NCBI GenBank assembly: GCA_050304175.1
Contig: JBNLDE010000150.1
Coordinates: 1 to 29,844 of the forward strand
DNA: 29,844 nt
Source: JAIOIW01 sp050304175
GTDB taxonomy: Bacteria; Pseudomonadota; Alphaproteobacteria; Rhizobiales; Rhizobiaceae
Direction of reading: 5' to 3'
A model generated the notes under the pieces. It was not told where the DNA came from and did not search any database. It saw only the letters and a list, made by a program, of their open reading frames with translations. Shown here in pieces: positions 7,237 to 15,128 of the stretch. Both the position numbers and the translations under genes were made by a program. The first letter of the stretch is position 1. Each line of letters opens with the position of its first letter.

Positions 7237-8370
7237 ATGGCAACGCAACGCATTGTCGATTTCCTCGCCACCCGACGTCCCGACGGTCCGTGCCTGATCG
7301 TCGATCTCGATGTCGTCCAGGACAATTACCGGGCCTTTGAAAAGGCGCTGCCGGACAGCCGTATCTTATATGCCGTCAAGGCCACTCCTGCGCCGGAGAT
7401 TCTGCGCCTGCTCGCCTCGATGGGCTCGAACTTCGATTGCGCTTCGTTTGCCGAAATCGAGATGGCGATGAATGCCGGCGCGACGCCGGACCGCATCTCC
7501 TACGGTAACACGATCAAGAAAGAGCGTGACATCGCGCGCGCCCACGACCTGGGAATCTCGCTCTTCGCTGTCGCTTGCGCGGAAGAGGTCGAGAAGGTTG
7601 CGCGCGCCGCGCCCGGCGCCAAGGTGTTCTGCCGCGTGTTGACCGACGGTGAAGGCGCCGAATGGCCGCTGTCGCGCAAGTTCGGCTGCGTGCCGCAGAT
7701 GGCGGTCGACGTGCTGGTCTTCGCGCACCAACTCGGCCTCGAAGCCCACGGCGTGTCGTTCCATGTCGGCTCGCAGCAGACCGATCTTGCGGCCTGGGAC
7801 CGGGCGCTGGGCGACGCGCACCGCGTTTTCGCTTCGCTCGCCAAGCAGGGCATCCATCTCAAGATGGTCAATATGGGCGGCGGATTTCCGACCCGTTACC
7901 TGCGCGATGTTCCGGAAGCTCAGGCCTATGGCCAGGCGATCTTCGGCGCACTGCGCAAGCATTTCGGCAACCGTATCCCCGAGACCATCATAGAGCCGGG
8001 CCGCGGCATGGTCGGCAATGCCGGCGTAATCAAGACCGAAGTCGTGCTGGTGTCGAAGAAGGCGGACAACGACAATGTGCGCTGGGTCTTTCTCGACATC
8101 GGCAAGTTCGGCGGTCTCGCCGAGACGATGGACGAGGCGATCCGCTACCCGATCGTCACCCCCCGCGACGGCGACGAGATGGAGCCATGCGTGCTCGCCG
8201 GGCCGACCTGCGATTCCGCGGATGTGCTCTACGAGAAGACGCCTTACCCGCTGCCGATCTCGCTGACCGTTGGCGACGAGCTGCTGATCGAGGGTACGGG
8301 TGCCTACACCACGACCTACGCCTCGGTCGCCTTCAACGGCTTCGAACCGCTCCGATCCTACGTGATCTGA
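7237..8370 (+). CDS. odc: Ornithine decarboxylase, type III PLP (group IV) family
   Basis: This 377-residue PLP enzyme makes putrescine from ornithine, the entry to polyamine synthesis. The Schiff-base lysine is Lys48 in YAVKAT. Further landmarks are SNFDCASFAEIE, ISYGNTIKK, HVGSQQ, the phosphate-binding EPGRGMVG, and the C-terminal GPTCDSADV with Cys325-Asp326. The Cys-Asp pair is typical of ornithine/lysine decarboxylases, where diaminopimelate decarboxylase has Cys-Glu. The length also fits the short bacterial ODC type. The ATG at 7237 was chosen because family similarity (TPCLI-like GPCLIVDLDVV) begins just after it. The same frame stays open upstream to 6829, but that part translates the leader RNA. 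Lysine decarboxylation as a side activity is possible. Confidence 0.93.
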   Translation: MATQRIVDFLATRRPDGPCLIVDLDVVQDNYRAFEKALPDSRILYAVKATPAPEILRLLASMGSNFDCASFAEIEMAMNAGATPDRISYGNTIKKERDIARAHDLGISLFAVACAEEVEKVARAAPGAKVFCRVLTDGEGAEWPLSRKFGCVPQMAVDVLVFAHQLGLEAHGVSFHVGSQQTDLAAWDRALGDAHRVFASLAKQGIHLKMVNMGGGFPTRYLRDVPEAQAYGQAIFGALRKHFGNRIPETIIEPGRGMVGNAGVIKTEVVLVSKKADNDNVRWVFLDIGKFGGLAETMDEAIRYPIVTPRDGDEMEPCVLAGPTCDSADVLYEKTPYPLPISLTVGDELLIEGTGAYTTTYASVAFNGFEPLRSYVI

Positions 8371-8389
8371 GCGGGCGACCGCTCGGATC
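8364..8389 (+). repeat. Intercistronic hairpin over the odc stop codon
   Basis: GATCTGAGCGG (8364-8374) can pair with CCGCTCGGATC (8379-8389) around a GCGA tetraloop, with one G-T wobble. The odc stop codon is inside the left arm. No T-run follows, so it is not a classical terminator. Confidence 0.55.
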
Positions 8390-8396
8390 ACTCCTG

Positions 8397-8421
8397 CCGC
8401 CGGCGAACGGTTCGCCGGCGG
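8397..8421 (+). repeat. Perfect 12-bp inverted repeat between odc and the GNAT gene
   Basis: CCGCCGGCGAAC (8397-8408) and GTTCGCCGGCGG (8410-8421) are exact inverted copies around one base. The very tight centre would open to a small loop. It lies 46 bp before the next start codon and has no T-run. mRNA processing, stability control or a protein-binding palindrome are all possible. Confidence 0.6.
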
Positions 8422-8467
8422 GGGGAAATTCGCCCTTGGGGGAACTCCGAATTCCAGGATCAGAATA

Positions 8468-9025
8468 ATGATCGAAGCCGCCAACCTGAACATATTTGCC
8501 TTCGCCATCGGAACCGAAACCGCGGATGACATCGCCGCGCGCGACCGGTTGCTGGACCGCGCCATGGGCGCGCGCTGGCGGCGAAAGGCGTCGGAGAAGC
8601 TGCGGCGCGGCCGCCTTCCGGCCGACGGGCTGGCCTTTATCGCGCGCGACGATGCCGGGACGGTTGTCGGCACGGTCCGGCTGTGGAACGTCGCGGCCGG
8701 CGAATGCGCTGCCCTGTTGCTCGGGCCGCTGGCCGTTGACCCCGCCCTGAAAAGCGCGGGGATCGGCTCGGCGCTGATGCGCCATGCGATCGCGGAAGCC
8801 GCGCGGCTCGGCCACGGCGCGGTGCTGCTGATGGGTGATGCGCCCTATTACGGACGGTTCGGATTTGAAGCTGGCAAAACGTCCGGTCTCGCCATGCCCG
8901 GGCCGTACGAGCCGCACCGTTTCCTGGCGCTGGAGCTGAAGTCGGGCGCCCTGGACGGTGCCTCCGGCGTGCTCAGGGCTACCGGCCGGAAACCGACCCA
9001 GACCGGACTGCGGCTCGCCGCCTGA
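8468..9025 (+). CDS. GNAT-family N-acetyltransferase (YhbS-like)
   Basis: This 185-residue protein has a single GNAT fold. The acetyl-CoA-binding motif A is LGPLAVDPALKSAGIGSALM (about residues 84-103, with the G-x-G pyrophosphate loop), and PYYGRFGFEAG near residue 125 is the characteristic 'Y-x-RFGF' end of YhbS-like members. It follows the ornithine decarboxylase gene on the same strand after 97 bp containing two hairpins, so it is likely the second gene of that operon. The context suggests acetylation of a polyamine or related amine, but GNAT substrate specificity cannot be read from sequence. No signal peptide is present. Confidence 0.85.
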   Translation: MIEAANLNIFAFAIGTETADDIAARDRLLDRAMGARWRRKASEKLRRGRLPADGLAFIARDDAGTVVGTVRLWNVAAGECAALLLGPLAVDPALKSAGIGSALMRHAIAEAARLGHGAVLLMGDAPYYGRFGFEAGKTSGLAMPGPYEPHRFLALELKSGALDGASGVLRATGRKPTQTGLRLAA

Positions 9026-9047
9026 ATTCAGTTTCAGTTAAAAAGAA

Positions 9048-9076
9048 AAGCCCGGGCCGCATCAGGGTCCGGGCTT
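9048..9076. terminator. Bidirectional terminator between the GNAT and SCP2 genes
   Basis: AAGCCCGGGCC (9048-9058) pairs with GGTCCGGGCTT (9066-9076) over 11 bp with one wobble, leaving a 7-nt loop. Read on the minus strand the stem is followed by a T-rich tract (complement of 9037-9047), so it is a good terminator for the SCP2 gene. On the plus strand it is followed by the weaker TCTCTTGAT. Confidence 0.8.
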
Positions 9077-9127
9077 CTCTTGATACCGCGCCAGGGAGGA
9101 GCTGGCCGCGGCGAAACTTTTCGGTGT

Positions 9128-9409
9128 TCAGAGCACCTGGCTCAGCGCCATGGCGACCGACATGTCGCCATCGACCTTGAGCTTGCCCTGCATGAAGGCG
9201 GAGGTCGCATCAAGATCGCCGGCGATGATTGCTTCGAAATCGTCCTTGTCGAGCGAGATCGTGCATTCGGTGTCAGCATCGGCGGTCGAAATCGACGTCC
9301 CGTCGATGACGAGTACTTCGCCGGCGCCGCAATCGAACTTGACCGAGCGCGAGAAGCCGGAAGCTTCAACCTGGTCCTTCATCTTGGCGGCAATTTCGTC
9401 CATGGTCAT
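9128..9409 (-). CDS. SCP2 sterol-binding-domain protein
   Basis: This small 93-residue protein consists of one SCP2 domain. Landmarks are the central CTISLDKDDFEAIIAGDLDATSAFMQGKLKVDGDMSVAM, the family's most conserved stretch, with the hydrophobic tunnel residues and the 'GKLKVDGD' turn. SCP2 domains bind acyl-CoA or other lipids. It is divergent from an acyl-CoA dehydrogenase gene, which suggests a shared role in acyl-CoA metabolism, possibly as a carrier. The ATG at 9409 has AGGAG at suitable distance; the ATG at 9403 in the same frame is equally possible. Confidence 0.88.
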   Translation of the reverse strand: MTMDEIAAKMKDQVEASGFSRSVKFDCGAGEVLVIDGTSISTADADTECTISLDKDDFEAIIAGDLDATSAFMQGKLKVDGDMSVAMALSQVL

Positions 9410-9468
9410 AATGCGTATCTCCTCAGGGTGCTCTCAGAATCAATCGATTTCCGCCACCCTGCCATGCA

Positions 9469-9490
9469 TTGACGTTTACGTCAACGTGAA
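9469..9490. promoter_or_regulatory. Phased ACGT palindrome in the SCP2 / acyl-CoA dehydrogenase promoter
   Basis: TTGACGTTTACGTCAA (9469-9484) is a perfect palindrome, and TTTACGTCAACGTGAA (9475-9490) overlaps it with near symmetry. ACGT therefore occurs three times at exact 6-bp steps (9472, 9478, 9484). ACGT-N2-ACGT sites are known for MerR-type regulators such as LiuR that control acyl-CoA and branched-chain degradation genes. Assignment to such a regulator is inference. Confidence 0.6.
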
Positions 9491-9523
9491 TTAGCGTCGA
9501 GCAGGCTTTTGGGAGGAGAAGCG

Positions 9524-10681
9524 ATGCTGTTTACACCTGAACATGAAGAGCTGCGCCGCACGGTCGCGAAATTCGTCGAATCCGAGATCAACCCGCATGT
9601 CGACGAATGGGAGGCGGACGAGGAGTTCCCCTCTCACGAGGTGTTCAAGAAGCTGGGCGATCTAGGCCTGCTGGGCATCAAGTACGATCCGGATTATGGC
9701 GGGCTCGGACTCGACTTTTCCTATTCGATGGTGATGGCCGAGGAGACTGGCCTGATCAATTGCGGCGGCGTACCGATGGCGATCGGCGTGCAGACCGACA
9801 TGTGCACGCCGGCGCTCAACCGCTTCGGCTCGCCGGAACTGAAGCGCGATTTCCTGGCACCCGCAATCGCCGGTGACTTGGTCGGCTGCATTGGTGTGTC
9901 GGAGCCTGGCGGCGGCTCGGACGTGGCGGCAGTGAAAACGACCGCGAAGAAGGATGGCGGCGACTATGTCATCTCTGGCACCAAGATGTGGATCACCAAC
10001 GGCATGAAGGCGGACTGGTGCTGCGTGCTCGCCAACACATCCGACGGCCCGGTCCACCGCAACAAGTCGCTGATCATGGTGCCGATGGACGCGAAAGGTG
10101 TCGAGCGGCAGAAAATCCACAAGATCGGGATGAATTCGTCGGATACGGCGCAGCTGTTTTTCGATGAGGTGCGGGTGCCGCAGACGAACCTGATCGGCCA
10201 GGAAGGGATGGGCTTCACCTATCAGATGCTACAGTTTCAGGAGGAGCGGCTGTGGGCGGCGCTGAATGCGCTGAAGGGGCTCGACCGATTGATCGACCTG
10301 ACCATCGAATACACCCGCGAGCGCAAGACTTTCGGCCAGCCGATCCTGGACAACCAGGTGGTTCATTTCCGCCTGGCAGAGCTCAGGACCGAGGTGGAAT
10401 TGCTGCGCGCGCTGTCTTGGTCGGCGGTCGAGCAGTATATCTCGGGAAAGGATGTCACACGCCTCGCCTCGATGGCCAAGCTCAAGGCCGGGCGCCTGAT
10501 GCGCGAAGTCGCCGACTCGTGCCTGCAGTACTGGGGCGGCATGGGCTACACTTGGGACAATCCGGTGAGCCGGTTTTTCCGCGACGGTCGCCTCGGTTCG
10601 ATCGGCGGCGGCGCCGACGAGATCATGCTCGGCATCATCTGCAAGCTGGAAGGCACGCTGCCGGGAACGTCGAACAGGTAG
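9524..10681 (+). CDS. Acyl-CoA dehydrogenase
   Basis: This 385-residue FAD enzyme of the acyl-CoA dehydrogenase superfamily introduces an alpha-beta double bond into an acyl-CoA and passes electrons to ETF. The N-terminal helical domain (about 1-118) is followed by the beta domain with CIGVSEPGGGSDVAAVKTTA and MWITNG, and then the C-terminal helical domain with RKTFGQPILDNQ and YWGGMGYTWDNPVSRFFRDGR. The position of the medium-chain catalytic Glu is replaced (IGGGADEIM). Instead Glu240/Glu241 in FQEERLW sit where isovaleryl-CoA and long-chain enzymes keep their base. The start ATG at 9524 has GGAGGAG at optimal spacing. Its substrate is not decided; the promoter palindrome and the divergent SCP2 gene suggest fatty or branched-chain acyl-CoA catabolism. 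Confidence 0.92.
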   Translation: MLFTPEHEELRRTVAKFVESEINPHVDEWEADEEFPSHEVFKKLGDLGLLGIKYDPDYGGLGLDFSYSMVMAEETGLINCGGVPMAIGVQTDMCTPALNRFGSPELKRDFLAPAIAGDLVGCIGVSEPGGGSDVAAVKTTAKKDGGDYVISGTKMWITNGMKADWCCVLANTSDGPVHRNKSLIMVPMDAKGVERQKIHKIGMNSSDTAQLFFDEVRVPQTNLIGQEGMGFTYQMLQFQEERLWAALNALKGLDRLIDLTIEYTRERKTFGQPILDNQVVHFRLAELRTEVELLRALSWSAVEQYISGKDVTRLASMAKLKAGRLMREVADSCLQYWGGMGYTWDNPVSRFFRDGRLGSIGGGADEIMLGIICKLEGTLPGTSNR

Positions 10682-10691
10682 GAGACACCGG

Positions 10692-11450
10692 TCAGGCCAG
10701 CCGGTACAGGATCGGCATCGCCGTTGTCCGGTTCGCGGCGAAATGCCTGAGTACGTAGGACCGGAACGACGATTGGAAAATCAACCTGGGGACGATGTCA
10801 CGCAGGCGGTCCCAGCGGCAATGGTTGATCACCGTATAGGGGACGTCCTTGCTCTCGGGCAGGAGCAGGGTCGAATTGTCGAGGCCGGTGCGGTCCTGGA
10901 ACCAACCCGCGGTGTACTCCCAGACGGCCAGGTTCTGTGCACGGCTCGCCGCTGCAAAGAAGTTGAACAGAAACACGCCGTCGCGGGTGTGATCGACCGG
11001 CGCGATCCGCCTGGCGTTTTCCGCCACCAGGAGCAGATAACCGTCGCAGTCGGCGTCGAAACTGCCTGCCTGCGACTTGAAGGCCTCGTCCGCCGTCAGT
11101 TTGTCAGCGGCCGCCTTGTCGGACAGCGCGACGAGCAGCACCACGTCGTAACGCGCATCGGGAATGTCGACGTCCGTTGCATAGGCCTGTTCGCGACCGG
11201 GCGGAATCACCAGTGCCTTGAAAACCGTCGCCTCAACCACATCCTCGCGACCGCGCAACTCGCCCGCCCACGCCTTCATCCGCGCGAGTACACGTTTCTT
11301 GCGGCCGCTTTCGAGCCAGAACAGCAGTCCGGGACGCCTGTCGACCTCGAGCGCGAGCAACACGAAGCCGTGTTTACTTGGTTCCATCAGATTGACCTTC
11401 GGAAACGCGCCTGAATTCGGCAGAACGACCAGTTCATCGTTTTCGGCCAT
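10692..11450 (-). CDS. Protein of unknown family, 252 residues
   Basis: I do not recognise this family. The frame is intact, has good codon use and starts at an ATG (11450) behind a strong GGGAGGGG. The translation has no signal peptide or membrane segment. It reads as alternating beta strands and helices: LLALEVDRRPGLLFWLES, YDVVLLVALSDKAAADKL, DGVFLFNFFAAAS, and a C-terminal INHCRWDRLRDIVPRLIF stretch. The pattern could be two or three ferredoxin-like (Dabb/EthD-type) units, but that is a guess from strand spacing only. It ends 10 bp from the convergent acyl-CoA dehydrogenase stop. On its own strand it follows gnd after 102 bp, so read-through from the sugar-acid operon is possible. Confidence 0.75.
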   Translation of the reverse strand: MAENDELVVLPNSGAFPKVNLMEPSKHGFVLLALEVDRRPGLLFWLESGRKKRVLARMKAWAGELRGREDVVEATVFKALVIPPGREQAYATDVDIPDARYDVVLLVALSDKAAADKLTADEAFKSQAGSFDADCDGYLLLVAENARRIAPVDHTRDGVFLFNFFAAASRAQNLAVWEYTAGWFQDRTGLDNSTLLLPESKDVPYTVINHCRWDRLRDIVPRLIFQSSFRSYVLRHFAANRTTAMPILYRLA

Positions 11451-11552
11451 TGGTCCCCTCCCGCATTTTACTTTCCGAAATACTCGCAGCGCAGCATCGC
11501 GGGCAAGTGCGGCGATGACAAGGTCGGGAACAAGATCTCTGCGCCGGCGTCT

Positions 11553-12962
11553 TCAGCTCGCCCAGGGACCGTGAAAGTCGCCGTCGCGATCCAGCCGCCT
11601 GAAACCGTGCAGTCCGAAGAAGTCGCGCTGCCCCTGGATCAGGTTTGCGGTGGAGCGGGCCATGCAGAGCTGGTCGAACCACGCCAGACCGGCCGACAGT
11701 GCCGGAACCGCGTGGCCGTGGCCAATCGCATCCACGACCGTTGCACGAAGCGCGCCGATGTTCGTTGCTACAAGCGCCGCGAAATGGTTGTCGAAAACGA
11801 GGTTGCCGGAGCTGTGCTCCAGCGCCGAGGCCATGTCGTCGAGCATAGCCGAGCGGATGATGCAGCCGGCGCGCCAGATGCGCGCGATCTCGGCCAGCGG
11901 CATGTTCCAGCCAAAGCTTTCCGAGGCCTGCGCCAACATGGCAAAGCCTTGTGCGTAACAAAGGATCTTGCCGGTCAGCAGGGCGGTTTCGAGCGCATCC
12001 TCGTTCGCGGCTCCCGCGAACGGCTGGGCGGCGCGGCCAAATCGTGTTTCGCCCTGCGAGCGCATATCCAGGCGGGCCGACATGTTGCGCGCGCCGACCG
12101 CCGCCTCGATCACCGGTACAGGTGCGCCCAAATGCTGCGATTCCACAACGGTCCAGCGTCCGGTGCCCTTTTGCCCCGCGGCGTCGAGTATGACGTCGAG
12201 CAATGGCTTTCCGGTGTCCGCGTCCACGGTCGATGCGACACGTGCCGTGATCTCGACCAGGTAGGACTGCAGATTGCCCTCGTTCCACCGGGCAAACAAC
12301 TGGCCGATCGCGCCCGCGGCCCAGTCATGGCCATCGCGCAGCAAGCCGTAGATTTCCGCGATCATCTGCATATCGGCATATTCGATGCCGTTGTGCACCA
12401 TCTTGACGAAATGGCCGGCACCGGCCTCACCCAGCCAGGCGGCGCAAGGCGTGCCGTCGCTGTGCTTGGCGGATATCGCGATCAGCAATTCTTCAAGTTC
12501 GGACCAGACATCCCTCGGTCCGCCGGCCATGATTGACGGGCCGTGGCGCGCGCCTTCCTCGCCGCCGGAAACGCCGACGCCGAGGAACCGCCAGGGCTTG
12601 CCCTCGGCCAGCGCGGCCCGCCGGTTCGTGTCGTGAAAATTGGCATTGCCACAATCGACGATGATGTCGTTCTCGTCGAGCAGCGGTTCCAGCATGGCTA
12701 TCTGTTCGTCGACGACCGGGCCGGCGGGAACCATCAGGATGATCTTGCGCGGTCGCGACAACGCGGAAACGAATTCAGCCATGCCGGTTGTCGCCGTGAT
12801 CTGCTCCGCGAGGGCGCCGGCACCGTCGGCGAAAGTCACGGTTTTTTCGGCGGTGCGATTGTAGACCGCGATGGAATAGCCCTTCTCGGCAATGTTGAGC
12901 GCCAGCGCCGCGCCCATGGTTCCTAGACCGATCAGGCCGACATAGGATTCCTTGTTGCTCAC
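11553..12962 (-). CDS. gnd: 6-Phosphogluconate dehydrogenase (decarboxylating)
   Basis: This 469-residue enzyme oxidises and decarboxylates 6-phosphogluconate to ribulose 5-phosphate with NADP+. The N-terminal Rossmann motif is GLIGLGTMGAALALN (from about residue 9), NRT follows at the coenzyme site, and the family signature GVGVSGGEEGARHGPSIMAGG and the catalytic KMVHNGIEY are present. The length is that of the classical long Gnd. The GTG start (12962) overlaps the stop of the upstream SMP-30 gene in a GTGA, so the pair is translationally coupled. Being under the same predicted operator as the idonate/gluconate genes makes this a dedicated catabolic copy. Whether the genome has another gnd cannot be seen here. 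Confidence 0.95.
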   Translation of the reverse strand: MSNKESYVGLIGLGTMGAALALNIAEKGYSIAVYNRTAEKTVTFADGAGALAEQITATTGMAEFVSALSRPRKIILMVPAGPVVDEQIAMLEPLLDENDIIVDCGNANFHDTNRRAALAEGKPWRFLGVGVSGGEEGARHGPSIMAGGPRDVWSELEELLIAISAKHSDGTPCAAWLGEAGAGHFVKMVHNGIEYADMQMIAEIYGLLRDGHDWAAGAIGQLFARWNEGNLQSYLVEITARVASTVDADTGKPLLDVILDAAGQKGTGRWTVVESQHLGAPVPVIEAAVGARNMSARLDMRSQGETRFGRAAQPFAGAANEDALETALLTGKILCYAQGFAMLAQASESFGWNMPLAEIARIWRAGCIIRSAMLDDMASALEHSSGNLVFDNHFAALVATNIGALRATVVDAIGHGHAVPALSAGLAWFDQLCMARSTANLIQGQRDFFGLHGFRRLDRDGDFHGPWAS

Positions 12963-13858
12963 GGCTTCACGGCTCCCACGCGATTGAGGATAATCGAGTA
13001 GACGCTTGTCGTCGCGGTGATGAAAAGCTGGTGCTTGGCGCGTCCGCCAAAACAAACGTTGGAAACAAGTTCCGGTATGAGAATCTTGCCGAGCAGCACA
13101 CCGTCCGGATTGATGCAATGCACGCCGTCCGCCGCCGATGACCAGATGTTTCCGTCGGTGTCGAGGCGGAACCCATCCGCACATCCCGGGCTGATGATGT
13201 GAAAAACGCCGCCGCCGGACAGCTTACCCCCGCCATCACAATCAAAAACGCGAATATGCTGCGGATCCGATTCAAACATGCGGCCCGTGTCGGCGATATA
13301 GAGCCGCGTTTCGTCCGGTGAGAACGCCAGCCCGTTCGGGCAGTTGAAATCGGTGGCAACGGCTTCGATGGAGCCGTCTGCCGGATCCACCCTGTAGACA
13401 TTGCAGGGCAGTTCCTGTTCGCTTCGGTACCCTTCGTAGTTTGTCCTGATCCCGTAATGGGGATCGGTAAACCAAATCGTTCCATCCGATTTCACGACGA
13501 CATCGTTGGGCGAGTTCAGGCATTTCCCCTGATAGCTGTCAGCGATAACGGTGATCGACCCGTCGAGTTCGGTGCGCGTGACGCGGCGCGTGCCATGCTC
13601 GCAGGAAACAAGCCGCCCCTCGCGGTCGCGCGTATGCCCATTGGAGTAGTTCGACGGCTGGCGGTAGGTGCCGATGCCGACGCCGGGCGTCCATCGCAGG
13701 ATCCTGTTGTTGGGTATGTCGGAAAACAGCAGACAGCCGGCATCGCCGAACCAAACCGGTCCCTCGGTCCAGTCGAAGCCGGTGGCCAGCTGCTTCACCG
13801 GCGCATTTCCTATCACGAAGGTTTTGAATTCGGGTTCGATGGCCTCAAAGAAACTCAC
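12959..13858 (-). CDS. SMP-30/gluconolactonase-family lactonase
   Basis: This six-bladed beta-propeller protein of about 299 residues belongs to the SMP-30/Gnl/LRE family, which uses a divalent metal to hydrolyse sugar lactones. Recognisable are FDWTEGPVWF with the metal-binding Glu, CLNSPNDVVVKSDGTIWFTDPHYG with the conserved Asn, and CPNGLAFSPDETRLYIADT with the late Asn/Asp. No signal peptide is present, so it acts in the cytosol. The GTG at 13858 was chosen because AAGGTG precedes it by 7 nt and family similarity starts there; the frame extends upstream to 13951 across the operator. In this block it would open gluconolactone or a related lactone to the free acid before phosphorylation. 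Confidence 0.87.
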   Translation of the reverse strand: MSFFEAIEPEFKTFVIGNAPVKQLATGFDWTEGPVWFGDAGCLLFSDIPNNRILRWTPGVGIGTYRQPSNYSNGHTRDREGRLVSCEHGTRRVTRTELDGSITVIADSYQGKCLNSPNDVVVKSDGTIWFTDPHYGIRTNYEGYRSEQELPCNVYRVDPADGSIEAVATDFNCPNGLAFSPDETRLYIADTGRMFESDPQHIRVFDCDGGGKLSGGGVFHIISPGCADGFRLDTDGNIWSSAADGVHCINPDGVLLGKILIPELVSNVCFGGRAKHQLFITATTSVYSIILNRVGAVKP

Positions 13859-13889
13859 GAGAAGGCACCTTTGTTCGCGTTTTCGTATG

Positions 13890-13905
13890 ATGTTATCGAT
13901 ATCAT
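13890..13905. promoter_or_regulatory. Predicted operator 1 of the LacI-type regulator (SMP-30/gnd promoter)
   Basis: ATGTTATCGATATCAT lies 32 bp upstream of the SMP-30 start codon. It matches the perfect palindrome at 15421-15436 in 15 of 16 positions. Identical spacing and central CG-containing symmetry are typical of LacI-family operators. Confidence 0.75.
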
Positions 13906-14035
13906 AACCGATCCGAATGCGAGGGCAATATTTTGCGACCGATTGAAACACGAAAGGTCATGACGCACAAAGCGGTATCGGCGATGTTCGCCGCGGCAAC
14001 CGGAGGCGCGGTTTCAGGGTGATCCTGGCGGTTTG

Positions 14036-15067
14036 CTAGCTGAACGCCAATTGCACTTTCATCGCACGCGAGCGATCGCTGGCCAGATCGAAAGCCGCGA
14101 CGGCCTCTTCGAGGTTGAGCGAATGTGAAATCAGTGGCCGGACGTCGATGGTTCCGGCCTGCATCAGGCGCACGGCCATCGGGAATTCCTCGTGGAAACG
14201 GAATGAGCCGCGCAGATCGATTTCCTTTGCTGTCATCGCTTGTACCGGCAAGGTCATGTCGCCGCCCAGGCCCAACTGCATGATGACAGCGCGCGGCCGC
14301 AGGGCCGGAATCGCGCCGGCGAGCGCCGGAGTGGCGCCGGAACACTCGTAGAGGATGTCGAAATAGCCCTTTCCCGATGCGTAGGGCATGAGCGCATCGG
14401 GGTCGGTTCCGGTATTGATAACCCGGTCCGCTCCGGCTTTCAGCGCAAAGGAGAGGGCTGCGTCCGAGAGGTCGGTCACCACGATCTCGGCAGCCCCCGC
14501 CGCTCTCGCGGCAAGAACGCACAAGGCGCCGATCGGCCCGGATCCGGTGACAAGGACCCGTTTGCCAAGAATTTCGCCGGCGCGGCGGGTCGCGTGGAGG
14601 GCGACCGACAGGGGTTCGGCCATCGCGGCCTGGGCGGCCGACAGTCCGACCGCCTTCACACACTGACTTTCCATCGCGACCAGGTTTTCGCGGAATGCGC
14701 CCTGGATGTGCGGAAAGGGCATGGCTGACCCATAGAAGCGCATGTTCTCACAATGGTTGCGCAAACCCTGCGCGCAGTAGGCGCAGTGGCCGCACGGGCG
14801 TGACGGAGAAACGGCAACGAGATCGCCGATGGCGAGCGTTTCGACACCCTCGCCGAGCGCTGTGACATGCCCGGCGACTTCATGGCCGAGGATCATCGGC
14901 TCTTTCAGGCGAACCGATCCGAAGCCGCCGTGGTTGTAGTAATGCAGGTCCGATCCGCAGATGCCGCCGACCGCGAGTTCGATGGCGACTTCGCCTCGAC
15001 CGGGGTTTTCCAGCGGACGATCCTCGATACGGAGATCCTTGGCGTCGTGGATGACGATGGCACGCAT
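14036..15067 (-). CDS. idnD: Zinc alcohol dehydrogenase, L-idonate 5-dehydrogenase-like
   Basis: This 343-residue medium-chain dehydrogenase has catalytic zinc ligands Cys37 (GGICGSDLHYY) and His62-Glu63 (GHE), and structural zinc ligands Cys92, Cys95, Cys98 and Cys106. The nucleotide-binding loop is VLVTGSGPIGAL. The GSDLHYYNHGG segment and the length match L-idonate 5-dehydrogenase, which interconverts L-idonate and 5-ketogluconate. Polyol dehydrogenases such as sorbitol dehydrogenase are the nearest alternative. The neighbours (gluconate 5-dehydrogenase-like SDR, gluconokinase) support the idonate assignment. The gene is read away from operator 2, with a truncated hydroxyacid dehydrogenase gene in between. 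Confidence 0.85.
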   Translation of the reverse strand: MRAIVIHDAKDLRIEDRPLENPGRGEVAIELAVGGICGSDLHYYNHGGFGSVRLKEPMILGHEVAGHVTALGEGVETLAIGDLVAVSPSRPCGHCAYCAQGLRNHCENMRFYGSAMPFPHIQGAFRENLVAMESQCVKAVGLSAAQAAMAEPLSVALHATRRAGEILGKRVLVTGSGPIGALCVLAARAAGAAEIVVTDLSDAALSFALKAGADRVINTGTDPDALMPYASGKGYFDILYECSGATPALAGAIPALRPRAVIMQLGLGGDMTLPVQAMTAKEIDLRGSFRFHEEFPMAVRLMQAGTIDVRPLISHSLNLEEAVAAFDLASDRSRAMKVQLAFS

Positions 15068-15128
15068 AGAATGGCCTCACAGAACGGGCGTCAAAAGGGA
15101 CTGACCGGAAAAATGGGCAGTCAGGTTA

